Shown here in pieces: positions 55,101-64,000 of a DNA stretch of 64,000 nucleotides (position 1 is its first letter; every line of letters begins with the position of its first letter). Below the pieces are notes generated by a model. The model had not been told where the DNA came from. It saw only the letters and a program-made list of their open reading frames with translations, and made no database searches. The position numbers were made by a program, and so were the translations under genes. The stretch is from Trichomonas vaginalis G3 (taxonomy: Eukaryota > Parabasalia > Trichomonadida > Trichomonadidae). The DNA lies in NCBI RefSeq assembly GCF_026262505.1, contig NC_067207.1:18072082-18136081 (forward strand), given 5' to 3'.

Positions 55101-58100
55101 GTCTTTGTTCTTCTTGTCGGTCTCGGCATTCTTTGAATTCTTTTCATTAATCTGCGAATTGATGCTCTTGATTTCCTCTTCAACAGATGATGATTTGTCT
55201 TCAACGGTTGGAATAGATTCAAGTTCCTTCTTCTTCGATTCGAGCTGTTCTTCGAGTTCCTTGTTCTTCTTGTCGGTCTCTTCGTTCTTGGAGTTCTTTT
55301 CATTGATCTGTGATAGAAGATTGTTGATTTCGTTTTCAAGTTCTTCGCTCTTATCGTCAGCTGTTGGAATTGAATCTAATTCCTTCTTCAAGTCTGCTAT
55401 TTGTTGGTTGAGATCATTGTTCTTCTTTTCATTCTCCGCGTTCTTGGCTTTCTTTTCTTTGATTTGGTTCTCAATATTGTGTAACATTTCTGTGAGTGAT
55501 TGTTCATTGTCTGCCACTGTTGGAAGTTCATCGAGTTCTGCTTGTCTCTGTTCAATTAACTCTTCAGTATCATCATGTCCGCCTTCAACTTGTGGAATGA
55601 AGTCAACATCTCTTTCTTCAACAACCATAATTTCCTCTTCCTCTTCTTCGTATTCAAGATCAGCCTCTCGTGATTGAAGCAATGCTTCTAGCATCTGATC
55701 CATTTGATCCTTGTAAGCGTTGGCCTTTGCAACTGTTTCTTCGTCATCTGGGTTGTTGACAATCAATTCATCAAGGTGATTGGTTGTTTCACCAGCTAAT
55801 TCATTGATTTCAACAATGTCAGCATTACCTTCAGCAATCTTGTCACTGAGGTTCTTGATTTGTTCCAAGAATTTGGCTAAATCTTTCTTATTGCTAAGAG
55901 ATTTCTCAAGTCCAGCGAATTCATCTTGTTTAGCTAAAATATCTTCTGCTAACTGTCTTTCTTTGGCTTCTTGTGTTTTTTCAAGATCTTCGATTTCATT
56001 TGTAACTTCGGTGATTTTATCTTCAAGTTCGTGGAGTTGTTTTCTGAGTTCATCAGCACGTCCTCGAGCCTTTTCTGTTTCATCGACGAACTGTGTCTGG
56101 AGTTGCTCGAGTTCTTTTCGTCTGGCTTCGAGATCTTTCTCGAGATCATCGCTGCAGCCATTCAATTGTTTTTGCTGTTCACGAAGGTTCTTAATTTGTT
56201 CCTCACGTTGTTGTAATTGTTTCCTGCGTAATTCATTGGAATTACTTATGTCATTATTGAGGTTGGTGTGATAGTCAAAAGATTTATTGAGATCATCGAG
56301 TTTCTGTTCAAGGGCAACTCGTTCGTTGTTGAGTCTTTCGAGTTCATTCTTGTTGTCTTCGTCTTGCTTGTTCTTGTCTTGTTCAGCCTTTGCAACAGCC
56401 TTTGTGAGATTGTCGATGACGTTCTTGAGATTTTCAGTTTGATTGTTGTCTTCCTTCTGTTTCTGATCGCGGCGATCGTAGTAATCTGCGAGTTTCTTCT
56501 CGAGTTCAGCGATTTTATCAATGAGATCAGCGTTCTGATCCTTGTTTGCTTCCTCTTGAAGTAATGATTCTTGTTCAGCAATAGAGTCTTGGAGTTCAGA
56601 TTTGCGGTTCAAGAGATCCTTGAGTTCTTCTTCTCTCTCGATATTATCAGCAGAGAGATTTGCGATGATTGAAGATTTTTCAGAAATGCGATCTTGTAAC
56701 TTGACTTCTTCCTCATCGATTGTCTTGTTGAGAGACTCGTTTTGGTTTTGAAGACTTTGGATTTGGTCTTCAAGTTCTTGAAGAGTTGCATCCTTGTTTG
56801 CAAGGTCTTCATTAAGTTGGTCCTTGAGACCTTCATTTTCTGCGGCTAATCTGTTGAGTTCTTCTGTAAGCATTTCGATCTGATCGTTCAATGATTGTTC
56901 CTTGGCGTTTCTTTCTTCATTCAAAGTGTTCTGCTCGGCTTCAGCTTTCTCGATTTGCTCGTTGAGGTTCTTGAGTTTTTCTTCAAGATCATTGAATTCG
57001 GCTGTTTGTTTCTCTTCAGCAGCCTTGTTTCCGTTCTGAAGATCATTGAGTTGTGACTCTTTCTGAGCGAGTTCTGCCTTGGCTTCATCGTTCTTGCGCT
57101 GAATATCTTCTGCCTTTTGTTTCTCGTCAGCAATTGACTTCTCGAGTTCTTCGAGTTTCTTCTGTAATTCAGAGAGTTGATCTTGAACAATTGGAAGATT
57201 GTCAAGTTCTGTTTGTTTCTGGTTGACTTGATCTTGGAGTTGTTTATTGGTGTTCTCAAGTCTTTCGTTTTCAGCTGTCTTTTCTGCGAGTTCGTCTTCG
57301 AGTGATGACTTCTGTTTATTGAGTTCATCATTCTTAGATTGAATCTTTTCGTTATCAGACTTCTTTTGTTCAATGGCTTCTTTGAGGGCAGCAATCTCGG
57401 ATTCAAGAAATTGTGTTTCATCGGGTGTTTCTTCGATTTCGGAACGAGCTTGTTCAAGATCGTTCAACTGCTTACGAAGTTCGTCGTTGTGTGATTTCTT
57501 GTCTTCAAGTGATTTCTCTGCGGCGGCGAGTTTATCTTGAGCAGCTTTGATGAGTTCGTTGAGTTTGTCACTGTCATCTGGAACATCGTTGATGTTGGAT
57601 AATTGACGATTAAGATTGTCAAGTTCGTGTTGTAATTTGCTGTTGTTCTTGGCACGATCAACATTGTTTTGCTTCTTATCTTCAATGGACTTCTTAACGT
57701 TCTCAATATCCGACTTCAACTGTTGACTTTCATCTTCAACATCTGGAATCTTAGAAAGTGCATCTTGTGCTTGTTCTAATTCCTTATGAAGCTTTTCGTT
57801 GTTTTCAGAGATCTTCTCATTCTGTGCTTGTTTAGATTCAAGTGTTCCCTTGACTTCGGCAATGCGTAATTCAAGAGATGGACTTTCATCTTCAACATCG
57901 GAAATTGATTCGAGATCGCGTTCTTTAGCGGAGAGTTCGTCTTCAAGTGACTTGTTCTTGGCTTCGGTTTCAGAGTTCTTCTTCTCCTTATCAGCGATGT
58001 CATCAATTACCTTCTGGATTTGTTCCTGAAGTTTATCTGACTTATCTTCAACATCAGGAATAGCGTTGAGCTGATCTTCCTTCTGTTTAAGTTCGTCTTC

Positions 58101-61100
58101 TAACTTCTTGTTGTTGGAAGCTGATTCATCGTTCTTCTTCTGTTTATCAGCGATCTTTTGCTTGAGTTCATCAATTGCCTTCTTAAGATTTTCAGAATTG
58201 TCTTCTGTTTCTGGAATACTGTTAAGCAAGTCCTCAAGACTGTTCTGTTTCTCAGAAAGTTCCTTGTTACGGGCATCCTTTCTTTCGTTTTCTTCCTTCT
58301 TGTTGTTGATCTGATCAAGAAGTTCCTTGATCTTTCTCTCCTTGTCATCGGAAGAATCGTCAAGTTCATCCATGTCTTCGAGTTGTATCTGTAGTTGTCT
58401 TAGTTGATCTTCAAGTTGTTTGTTCTTTTCGTTTGTTTCGTCGTTCTTCTTGTCTTTGTCTTCAATTTGCTTGCGAACTTCATCGATTTGTTTCTGAAGA
58501 TCTTCTGTCTTATCAGCTGTTTCTGGAATTGAATTGAGTTCGTTTTGTTTCTTCTCGAGATCATTAGCGAGTTTCTTGTTCTTTGCCTCGATTTCGTCAT
58601 TCTTCTTCTGTTTGTCTGCGATGTTGGAGTTGACTTCCTTAAGTTTACGAGCTAAATCGGATGAATTGTCTTCTGTTTCTGGAATTGAGTTGAGTTCACC
58701 TTTCTTCTTCTGTAATTCATCTTCAAGTTGTTTGTTCTTTGAGTTGATTTCGTCGTTCTTCTTGTCTTGTTCGGAAATCTTTGAGTTGATCTCATCGATT
58801 GCTTTCTGGATCTCTTCTGTCTTGTCTGCTGTTTCTGGAATGGAATTCAACTCGTTCTGCTTCTGTTCGAGATCGCTTTCGAGTTTCTTGTTCTTGGCTT
58901 CGGTTTCTTCGTTCGTTCTTTCTTTGTCGGCGATTTCGCTCTCAATATCCTTCATCTTACGAGCAACTTCACTTGACTTGTCTTCTGACTCTGGAATAGA
59001 TTCGAGTTCATCTCTCTTCTTTTGTAATTCGTCTTCGAGTTGTTTGTTCTTTTCGTTGATCTCGTCGTTCTTCTGATCCTTGGTAGAGATTTGATCATTG
59101 AGGTCTTGAATTGCCTTCTGAATCTCTTCTGTCTTGTCTTGTGTTTCTGGAATCGATTCGAGTTCATTCTGTTTCTTCTGAAGTTGTTCTTCAAGTTTCT
59201 TGTTCTTGGCTTCGGTTTCTTCGTTCTTTCTTTCTTTGTCGGCGATTTGGTTATCGATGTCCTTCATCTTACGAGCAACTTCACTTGACTTGTCTTCTGA
59301 CTCTTCGATAGATTCAAGTTCATCTTTCTTCTTCTGAAGATCATCCTCGAGCTGTTTGTTCTTATCGTTGATCTCGTCGTTCTTTTGATCCTTATCTTCG
59401 ATTTGTTTAACAACGTCTTCGATTTCCTTCTGGATTTCTTTTGTCTTATCAACTGTTTCTGGAATTGATTCAAGTTCGTTTTGTTTCTTCTCGAGATCAT
59501 TAGCGAGTTTCTTGTTCTTTGCCTCGATTTCGTCATTCTTCTTCTGTTTGTCTGCGATGTTGGAGTTGACTTCCTTAAGTTTACGAGCTAAATCGGATGA
59601 ATTGTCTTCTGTTTCTGGAATTGAGTTGAGTTCATCTTTCTTCTTCTGTAATTCATCTTCGAGTTGTTTGTTCTTTTCGTTGATCTCATCGTTCTTCTTG
59701 TCTTGTTCTGAAATCTTTGCAATGAGTTCATCGATTGCCTTCTGGATCTCTTCTGTCTTGTCTTGTGTTTCTGGGATTGATTCGAGTTCGTTTTGCTTCT
59801 TCTGAAGTTGTTCTTCAAGTTTCTTGTTCTTGGCTTCGGTTTCTTCGTTCTTTCTCTCTTTGTCAGCGATTTGGTTATCGATATCTTTCATCTTGCGAGC
59901 AACTTCACTTGATTTGTCTTTTGTTTCTGGAATTGAATTGAGTTCGTTCTTCTTCTGTTGCAATTCATCTTCAAGTTGTTTGTTCTTTTCGTTGATTTCA
60001 TCGTTCTTCTGATCCTTGGCAGCAATTTGATCGATGATCTCTTGGATTTGTTTGGCAATTTCATCAGACTTAGAAGGTGTTTCTGGGATTGAATCCAGTT
60101 CATTTTGTTTCTTCTGAAGTTGTTCTTCGAGTTTCTTGTTCTTGGCTTCTGTTTCTTGATTCTTTCTGTCCTTATCGGCGATTTGGTTATCGATGTCCTT
60201 CATCTTGCGAGCAACTTCATTAGATTTGTCTTCGGCCTCTTCAATGGATTCAAGTTCACCTTTCTTCTTCTGTAATTCGTCTTCAAGTTGTTTGTTCTTT
60301 GAGTTGATTTCGTCGTTCTTCTTGTCTTGTTCGGAAATCTTTGAGTTGATCTCATCGATTGCTTTCTGGATCTCTTCTGTCTTGTCTGCTGTTTCTGGAA
60401 TGGAATTCAACTCGTTCTGCTTCTGTTCGAGATCGCTTTCGAGTTTCTTGTTCTTGGCTTCGGTTTCTTCGTTCGTTCTTTCTTTGTCGGCGATTTCGCT
60501 CTCAATATCCTTCATCTTACGAGCAACTTCACTTGACTTGTCTTCTGACTCTGGAATAGATTCGAGTTCATCTCTCTTCTTTTGTAATTCGTCTTCGAGT
60601 TGTTTGTTCTTTTCGTTGATCTCGTCGTTCTTCTGATCCTTGGTAGAGATTTGATCATTGAGGTCTTGAATTGCCTTCTGAATCTCTTCTGTCTTGTCTT
60701 GTGTTTCTGGAATCGATTCGAGTTCATTCTGTTTCTTCTGAAGTTGTTCTTCAAGTTTCTTGTTCTTGGCTTCGGTTTCTTCGTTCTTTCTTTCTTTGTC
60801 GGCGATTTGGTTATCGATGTCCTTCATCTTACGAGCAACTTCACTTGACTTGTCTTCTGACTCTTCGATGGATTCGAGTTCATCTTTCTTCTTCTGAAGA
60901 TCATCCTCGAGTTGTTTGTTCTTATCGTTGATCTCGTCGTTCTTTTGATCCTTGGCAGAGATTTGATCATTGAGGTCTTGAAGTGCTTTCTGGATTTCTT
61001 CTGTCTTGTCTGCTGTTTCTGGGATCGATTCGAGTTCATTCTGCTTCTTCTGGAGTTGTTCTTCGAGTTTCTTGTTCTTGGCTTCTGTTTCTGCTTGTTT

Positions 61101-64000
61101 CTTCTTCTTGTCATCGATTTGATTATCGATATCCTTCATCTTACGATTGATTTCGGCTGAACGATCTTCAGCTTCTTCGATGGATTCGAGTTCATCTTTC
61201 TTCTTCTGAAGATCATCCTCGAGCTGTTTGTTCTTTTCGTTGATTTCGTCGTTCTTTTGATCCTTGGCAGAGATTTGATCATTGAGGTCTTGAAGTGCTT
61301 TCTGGATTTCTTCTGTCTTGTCTGCTGTTTCTGGGATCGATTCGAGTTCATTCTGCTTCTTCTGGAGTTGTTCTTCGAGTTTCTTGTTCTTGGCTTCTGT
61401 TTCTGCTTGTTTCTTCTTCTTGTCATCGATTTGATTATCGATATCCTTCATCTTACGATTGATTTCGGCTGAACGATCTTCAGCTTCTTCGATGGATTCG
61501 AGTTCATCTTTCTTCTTCTGAAGATCATCCTCGAGTTGTTTGTTCTTATCGTTGATCTCGTCGTTCTTTTGATCCTTGGCAGAGATTTGATCATTGAGGT
61601 CTTGAAGTGCTTTCTGGATTTCTTCTGTCTTGTCTGCTGTTTCTGGGATCGATTCGAGTTCATTCTGCTTCTTCTGGAGTTGTTCTTCGAGTTTCTTGTT
61701 CTTGGCTTCTGTTTCTGCTTGTTTCTTCTTCTTGTCATCGATTTGATTATCGATATCCTTCATCTTACGATTGATTTCGGCTGAACGATCTTCAGCTTCT
61801 TCGATGGATTCGAGTTCATCTTTCTTCTTCTGAAGATCATCCTCGAGTTGTTTGTTCTTATCGTTGATCTCGTCGTTATTCTTATCCTTATCTTCGATTT
61901 GTTTAACAATGTCTTCGATTTTCTTCTGGATTTCTTCTGTCTTGTCGACTGATTCTGGAATTGATTCAAGTTCGTTTTGTTTCTTCTCGAGATCATTAGC
62001 GAGTTTCTTGTTCTTTGCCTCGATTTCGTTGTTCTTTCTTTCCTTGTCAGCAATTGCATTAGCAATTTCCTTCATTTGTCTCTGGATTTCTGATGTATTG
62101 TCTTCAGCTTCATCATAGTTGTTGAGTTCATCCTTCTTCTTCTGAAGCTCATCTTCGAGTTGTTTGTTCTTTTCATCGATTTCGTCGTTCTTCTTATCTT
62201 TCTCTGCAATTTGAGCAAGAACATCTTCAATCTCCTTCTGGATTGATTCTGTCTTGTCTTCAGATTCTGGAATGTTCTCGAGTTCCTTCTGCTTCTTTTC
62301 AAGATCGTTTGCGAGTTTCTTGTTCTTTGCTTCTGTTTCTTGGTTCTTTCTATCCTTTGCAGCGATCTTGTTCTCGAGATCCTTCATTTGACGAGCAACT
62401 TCTGATGATTTGTCTTCAGATTCAGGATAAGTGATTAACTCATTCTTCTTCTTTTGCAATTCATCTTCAAGTTGCTTGTTCTTTTCATCGATTTCGTCGT
62501 TCTTCTTATCTTTCTCTGCAATTTGAGCAAGAACATCTTCAATCTCCTTCTGGATTGATTCTGTCTTGTCTTCAGTTTCTGGAATGTTCTCGAGTTCCTT
62601 CTGTTTCTTCTCGAGATCATTGTTCAACTTCTGATTCATTGCTTCGACATCAGAATTCTTTCTCTGTTTGTCTGCAATTTGGTTATCGAGATCCTTGAGT
62701 TTGCGAGCGATCTCTGATGACATGTCTTCTGATTGTGGCATTTCATTGAGTTCGTTCTGCTTCTTCTCGAGTTCTTCTTCCAATTGTTTGTTCTTTTCAT
62801 CGATTTCTGCGTTCTTCTTTTGTTGATCTTCAATCTTTTGGTTGAGATCATCGAGTTCTTTAGCGATTTGTTCTTGTTTATCTTCTGTATCTCCAAGATT
62901 TTCGAGTTCTTCTTGTTTCTTCTTGAGTTGATCAGCGAGTTTGTTGTTCTTTGCTTCAACTTCGCTGTTCTTTCTCTTCTTGTCTGCAATTTGTTGAACC
63001 AAATCTTGGATTTGATCTTTGATTTCACCTGTCTTGTCTTCGGCTGGTTCAATTGATTCTAACTCATCTTCCTTTGCCTTGATTTCTTCTTCAAGTTTCT
63101 TGAGAAGATCGAGTTGGTCATTGTTCTGGCCTTCTTTCTCATTGAGCTGCTCTTGTAACTTATCTTTCTGTTCTTGCAACTCTTTGGCCTTTTCTTCGAT
63201 TTCGTTGATTTGGTTCTCCTTTGACTCGATTTCGTCATTGAGACGATTGATTTCATCTTGGAGATCGTTGTTTCTCTTGTTCTTGTTTGCGATAGCCTTT
63301 CTGAGATCATTGATCTTGTTCTTGAGGTTGTTTGTGTTATCTTCTGGTTCTGGAACTGATTTGAGTTCTTCTTGGGCTTGTTCTAATTCCTTCTGGAGTT
63401 TCTCGTTGTTCTGTTGTGTTTCATCAGATTTCTGTTTCTTGTTGTTGATTTCTTTCTTGATTTTCTCGATTTCTTTCTGTAAATCTTCTGATTTATCTTC
63501 CTCTTCTTGGTAACTTTCGAGTTCGTCTTGAAGTTTAGCCAATTGATCAGCTAAGCGTTTGTTGGCTTCATCACGAAGAATGTTAGAATTCTTCTTGTCG
63601 CTCAACTTGTTCTTAGCGTTGTTGATATTCTGGTTCAACGGTGAAGACTTGTCTTCAACTTCTGGTGTTGAATCAATTTGTGATTGGAGATCATTCAACT
63701 GGTCTTGTAACTTCTTGTTTTTTGCTTCGACTTCTTCGTTTCTTGCCTTACGTGAGTCAAGTTCGTTCTTGGCTGCATTGATCTTTGCCATGAGAGCTCC
63801 ACTCATGTCAGCAACATCGTCTAAGTCGTTGAGTTCGTTCTGCAAATCCTTGGCATCTTGAGATAATTTGTCATTGGATTCTTGTGCCTTTTGATTTGCT
63901 GCTTTCTTGTCTTCAATGAGTTTCTTAGTTTCATCAATCTTCTTCTGTAATTCTTGTGATTTATCAGGAACATCTGGAATTGTGTTCAATTCCAATTGTG
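30785..64000 (-). CDS. Giant coiled-coil protein (N-terminus beyond window; frame interrupted by apparent assembly errors)
   Basis: The coding sequence runs from the window edge to a TGA at 30785-30787, about 11,000 codons, and the open start at 64000 shows it continues further. The product is almost wholly Glu/Lys/Asn/Gln/Ser/Leu-rich coiled coil with very few aromatic or Cys residues and no membrane segment. From N to C: varied coiled coil; 104-residue repeats (58.4-62.6 kb); irregular coiled coil (55.9-57.7 kb); then 2-kb blocks alternating with arrays of a 52-residue unit (37-55 kb); a less repetitive C-terminal third; and a helical acidic tail. About twenty small indels, mostly single-base losses in near-identical copies, break the frame between 38.4 and 54.6 kb. 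I treat these as probable errors in one gene. The likely role is structural, for example in the costa or other striated fibres typical of trichomonads. Such genes have been labelled 'viral A-type inclusion protein' by composition only. Confidence 0.8.
31260..31830 (-). repeat. Two tandem copies of the DPETLV-type helical module with acidic linkers
   Basis: The first copy (about 31830-31560) runs from SIKSELNDIADLLSKGD to an acidic EEDEQEQDNDKEE stretch. The second (about 31536-31260) has DLLEHLASGDEDPETLVSVS, then NNAVEQYLASLEEANEEEEE. Both have three short amphipathic helices followed by an acidic linker. Confidence 0.65.
33295..33606 (-). repeat. DPETLV-type helical module with acidic linker and RDIIL motif
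   Basis: This copy shows DLLERIAAGDKDPETLVSVS, a helix ending NNAVEQYLASLEDAY, an acidic NDEEEEP linker and then ETRDIILPDEAANEGEEE. It is closely related to the copy at 31260-31536 and more distantly to those in the 2-kb blocks. Confidence 0.65.
34080..34335 (-). repeat. Divergent copy of the helical module with acidic linker
   Basis: DLIERINSGDIDPSDLVEKE is followed by two helices ending GERIDDYLNEAEKEDLEEEE. The GD-DP-LV core and the closing YL before the acidic run match the other copies. Confidence 0.55.
36270..36720 (-). other. Acidic, probably disordered hinge of the giant protein
   Basis: This part contains a run of Glu (EEEEEEEEEVEE), Ser/Asp-rich stretches (HRDTDSDDDGAP) and Pro/Ser/Thr residues (TSPTKSSDKSSPKERSD). 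It is not heptad-patterned and separates the repeat-rich part from the C-terminal third. The SP motifs are possible kinase sites. Confidence 0.5.
37070..37615 (-). repeat. 2-kb block, partial fifth copy (first quarter only)
   Basis: It matches the start of the block (AELDSIEPVSDDTENLQTQL onward, through NSALQSCIEDNKSAIEDLRR) and then, after LNQALEAELESKKKQL, passes into a different coiled coil (SFLPTVEDKSASLENEI). It marks the C-terminal boundary of the block/array series. Confidence 0.75.
37615..38640 (-). repeat. 52-residue (156-bp) repeat array, about 6-7 units
   Basis: Tandem units carry SIPTVEDKSSELENE, then NSHINEKNSKNSETD, then KNKDLEQELNDKK. Units differ at a few fixed places (E/D in NEKN/NDKN, K/H in TDKK/TDHK, S/A/Q before QLES). 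One base is missing near 38424. Confidence 0.85.
38640..40680 (-). repeat. 2-kb block, copy 4 (indel-rich)
   Basis: It has the same order as the other blocks: DSIEPVSDDTENLQTQL segment, coiled coil, two tandem helical modules (within about 39290-38760) and the RDIILEEGANEEEEKL linker. Compared with copy 2 it carries about ten one- or two-base differences that shift the frame, the densest cluster in the window, while substitutions are very few. Confidence 0.8.
40680..41800 (-). repeat. 52-residue repeat array, about 7 units, with the SVEQSINEKNANND variant
   Basis: Standard 52-residue units are followed by a variant pair with KSVEQSINEKNANNDKTDRH and NNMEELINQKNSMNEDT near 41190-40980. This variant ends every array in the series just before the next block. 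Single-base losses occur near 40738-40747, 40848 and 40981. Confidence 0.8.
41800..43845 (-). repeat. 2-kb block, copy 3
   Basis: This copy is nearly identical to copy 2. Small losses near 41939, 42530, 42625 and 42813 split the frame. The two tandem helical modules lie within about 42480-41930. Confidence 0.85.
43845..46370 (-). repeat. 52-residue repeat array, about 16 units
   Basis: This array reads through without a break and ends with the SVEQSINEKNANND variant near 44330-44170. Units alternate among a few sequence types, so neighbours one or two units apart are often identical, as expected from recent unequal exchange. Confidence 0.88.
46370..48420 (-). repeat. 2-kb block, copy 2 (best-preserved copy)
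   Basis: This block is open throughout except for a two-base difference near 46454 (GGATTTTTTC where other copies read GGAATTCTTTTC). It contains the full order from DSIEPVSDD through the two tandem helical modules (about 47050-46500) to NVIDSQINEK. It is the natural reference for the others. Confidence 0.88.
48420..52600 (-). repeat. 52-residue repeat array, about 27 units, internally duplicated
   Basis: The SVEQSINEKNANND variant pair appears twice, near 50590-50400 and 48930-48740, about 1660 bp apart. The array therefore seems to be two shorter arrays joined, with the block between them missing or never present. One base is missing near 48733. It is the longest array in the gene. Confidence 0.85.
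52600..54650 (-). repeat. 2-kb block, copy 1
   Basis: This is the most N-terminal full block. The two tandem helical modules lie within about 53280-52745 (INEGNADPETIVSLANEI, then NNYLDQLSDDAEEEYEEDE and EARDIILEEGANE). Single-base losses near 53621 and 54598 interrupt the frame. Confidence 0.85.
54650..55390 (-). repeat. 52-residue repeat array, about 5 units, first of the series
   Basis: The units are slightly more diverse than in later arrays (for example NLLSQINEKNSKNEETDKKN and SIPTFGDKSSELENE), suggesting this is the older end of the series. Confidence 0.75.
55595..55860 (-). repeat. Most N-terminal copy of the helical module with acidic linker
   Basis: NLSDKIAEGNADIVEINELA is followed by NHLDELIVNNPDDEETVAKA, a closing helix MDQMLEALLQSREADLEY, an acidic EEEEEE run and EERDVDFIPQVEGG. 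The order helix-GN-D, helix-DDE, helix-acidic-RD(V/I) matches the other copies. Confidence 0.6.
58400..62650 (-). repeat. 104-residue (312-bp) coiled-coil repeats
   Basis: Each unit joins two related 52-residue halves: one with SIPETADKTEEIQKALQDLN and KNDEINEKNKQLEDDL, the other with SIEEAEDRSAEINRKMKDID and AETEAKNKKLEEQLQKKQ. Three units between about 60.9 and 61.8 kb are almost identical. A stretch of roughly 600 bp at about 58.70-59.30 kb recurs at about 60.26-60.86 kb, exactly 1560 bp (five units) away. The halves share the IP-x-x-x-D-K/S and K-N-K-x-L-E framework with the 52-residue units nearer the C-terminus, so all derive from one ancestor. Confidence 0.85.

Noticed and set aside
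30785-64000. Viral origin for the giant gene, as suggested by the common label 'viral A-type inclusion protein'
   Set aside because: That label comes from low-complexity coiled-coil similarity. Nothing virus-specific is visible here.

Overview
The window looks like nuclear DNA of a trichomonad parasite (Parabasalia), Trichomonas vaginalis or a close relative. The reasons are: long intron-less genes in AT-rich spacers; an initiator-like TCA(C/T)T sequence 11-16 nt before two start codons; a mariner of 1303 bp with 28-bp inverted ends, which fits what I recall of Tvmar1 of T. vaginalis; a decayed ankyrin-repeat gene; a BEACH protein; and a giant coiled-coil gene. The species is an inference from these features.

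Layout: (1) 1-3215, minus: a CHD-type SNF2 chromatin remodeller, cut at its C-terminus by the window edge. (2) 5076-10595: a composite element bounded by two 397-bp inverted repeats. It carries four kinds of tandem repeat, one of them present as two mirror-image arrays, and a mariner transposon has inserted into the right arm. (3) 10759-16301: a SHIPPO/PG-rich axonemal-type protein, a RidA-family protein lacking the usual active-site arginine, and a 3-kb gene-poor spacer holding a tRNA 3' fragment and a palindrome-rich, possibly structured sequence. (4) 16302-26507, plus: a 2473-aa PH-BEACH-WD40 protein and a multi-RRM RNA-binding protein. (5) 26540-30152: an ankyrin pseudogene, a small DUF5713-like gene that may come from bacteria, and an alpha/beta hydrolase. 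(6) 30785-64000, minus: one giant coiled-coil gene that enters from beyond the right edge and fills more than half of the window (over 33 kb, about 11,000 codons here).

The giant gene is built from layers of repeats: 52- and 104-residue coiled-coil units, four full copies of a 2-kb block separated by 52-residue-unit arrays of different lengths, and a recurrent short helical module followed by an acidic linker. About twenty small indels, nearly all one-base losses, break its frame. They lie in near-identical copies and look like uncorrected assembly errors, so I treat it as a single gene.

The genes do not form an operon or obvious pathway. They are separate housekeeping, cytoskeletal and trafficking genes divided by repeat-rich spacers. 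The points most worth a second look are the architecture of the giant protein with its undescribed module, the mirror-image satellite element with its nested mariner, the arginine-less RidA, and the DUF5713-like gene.
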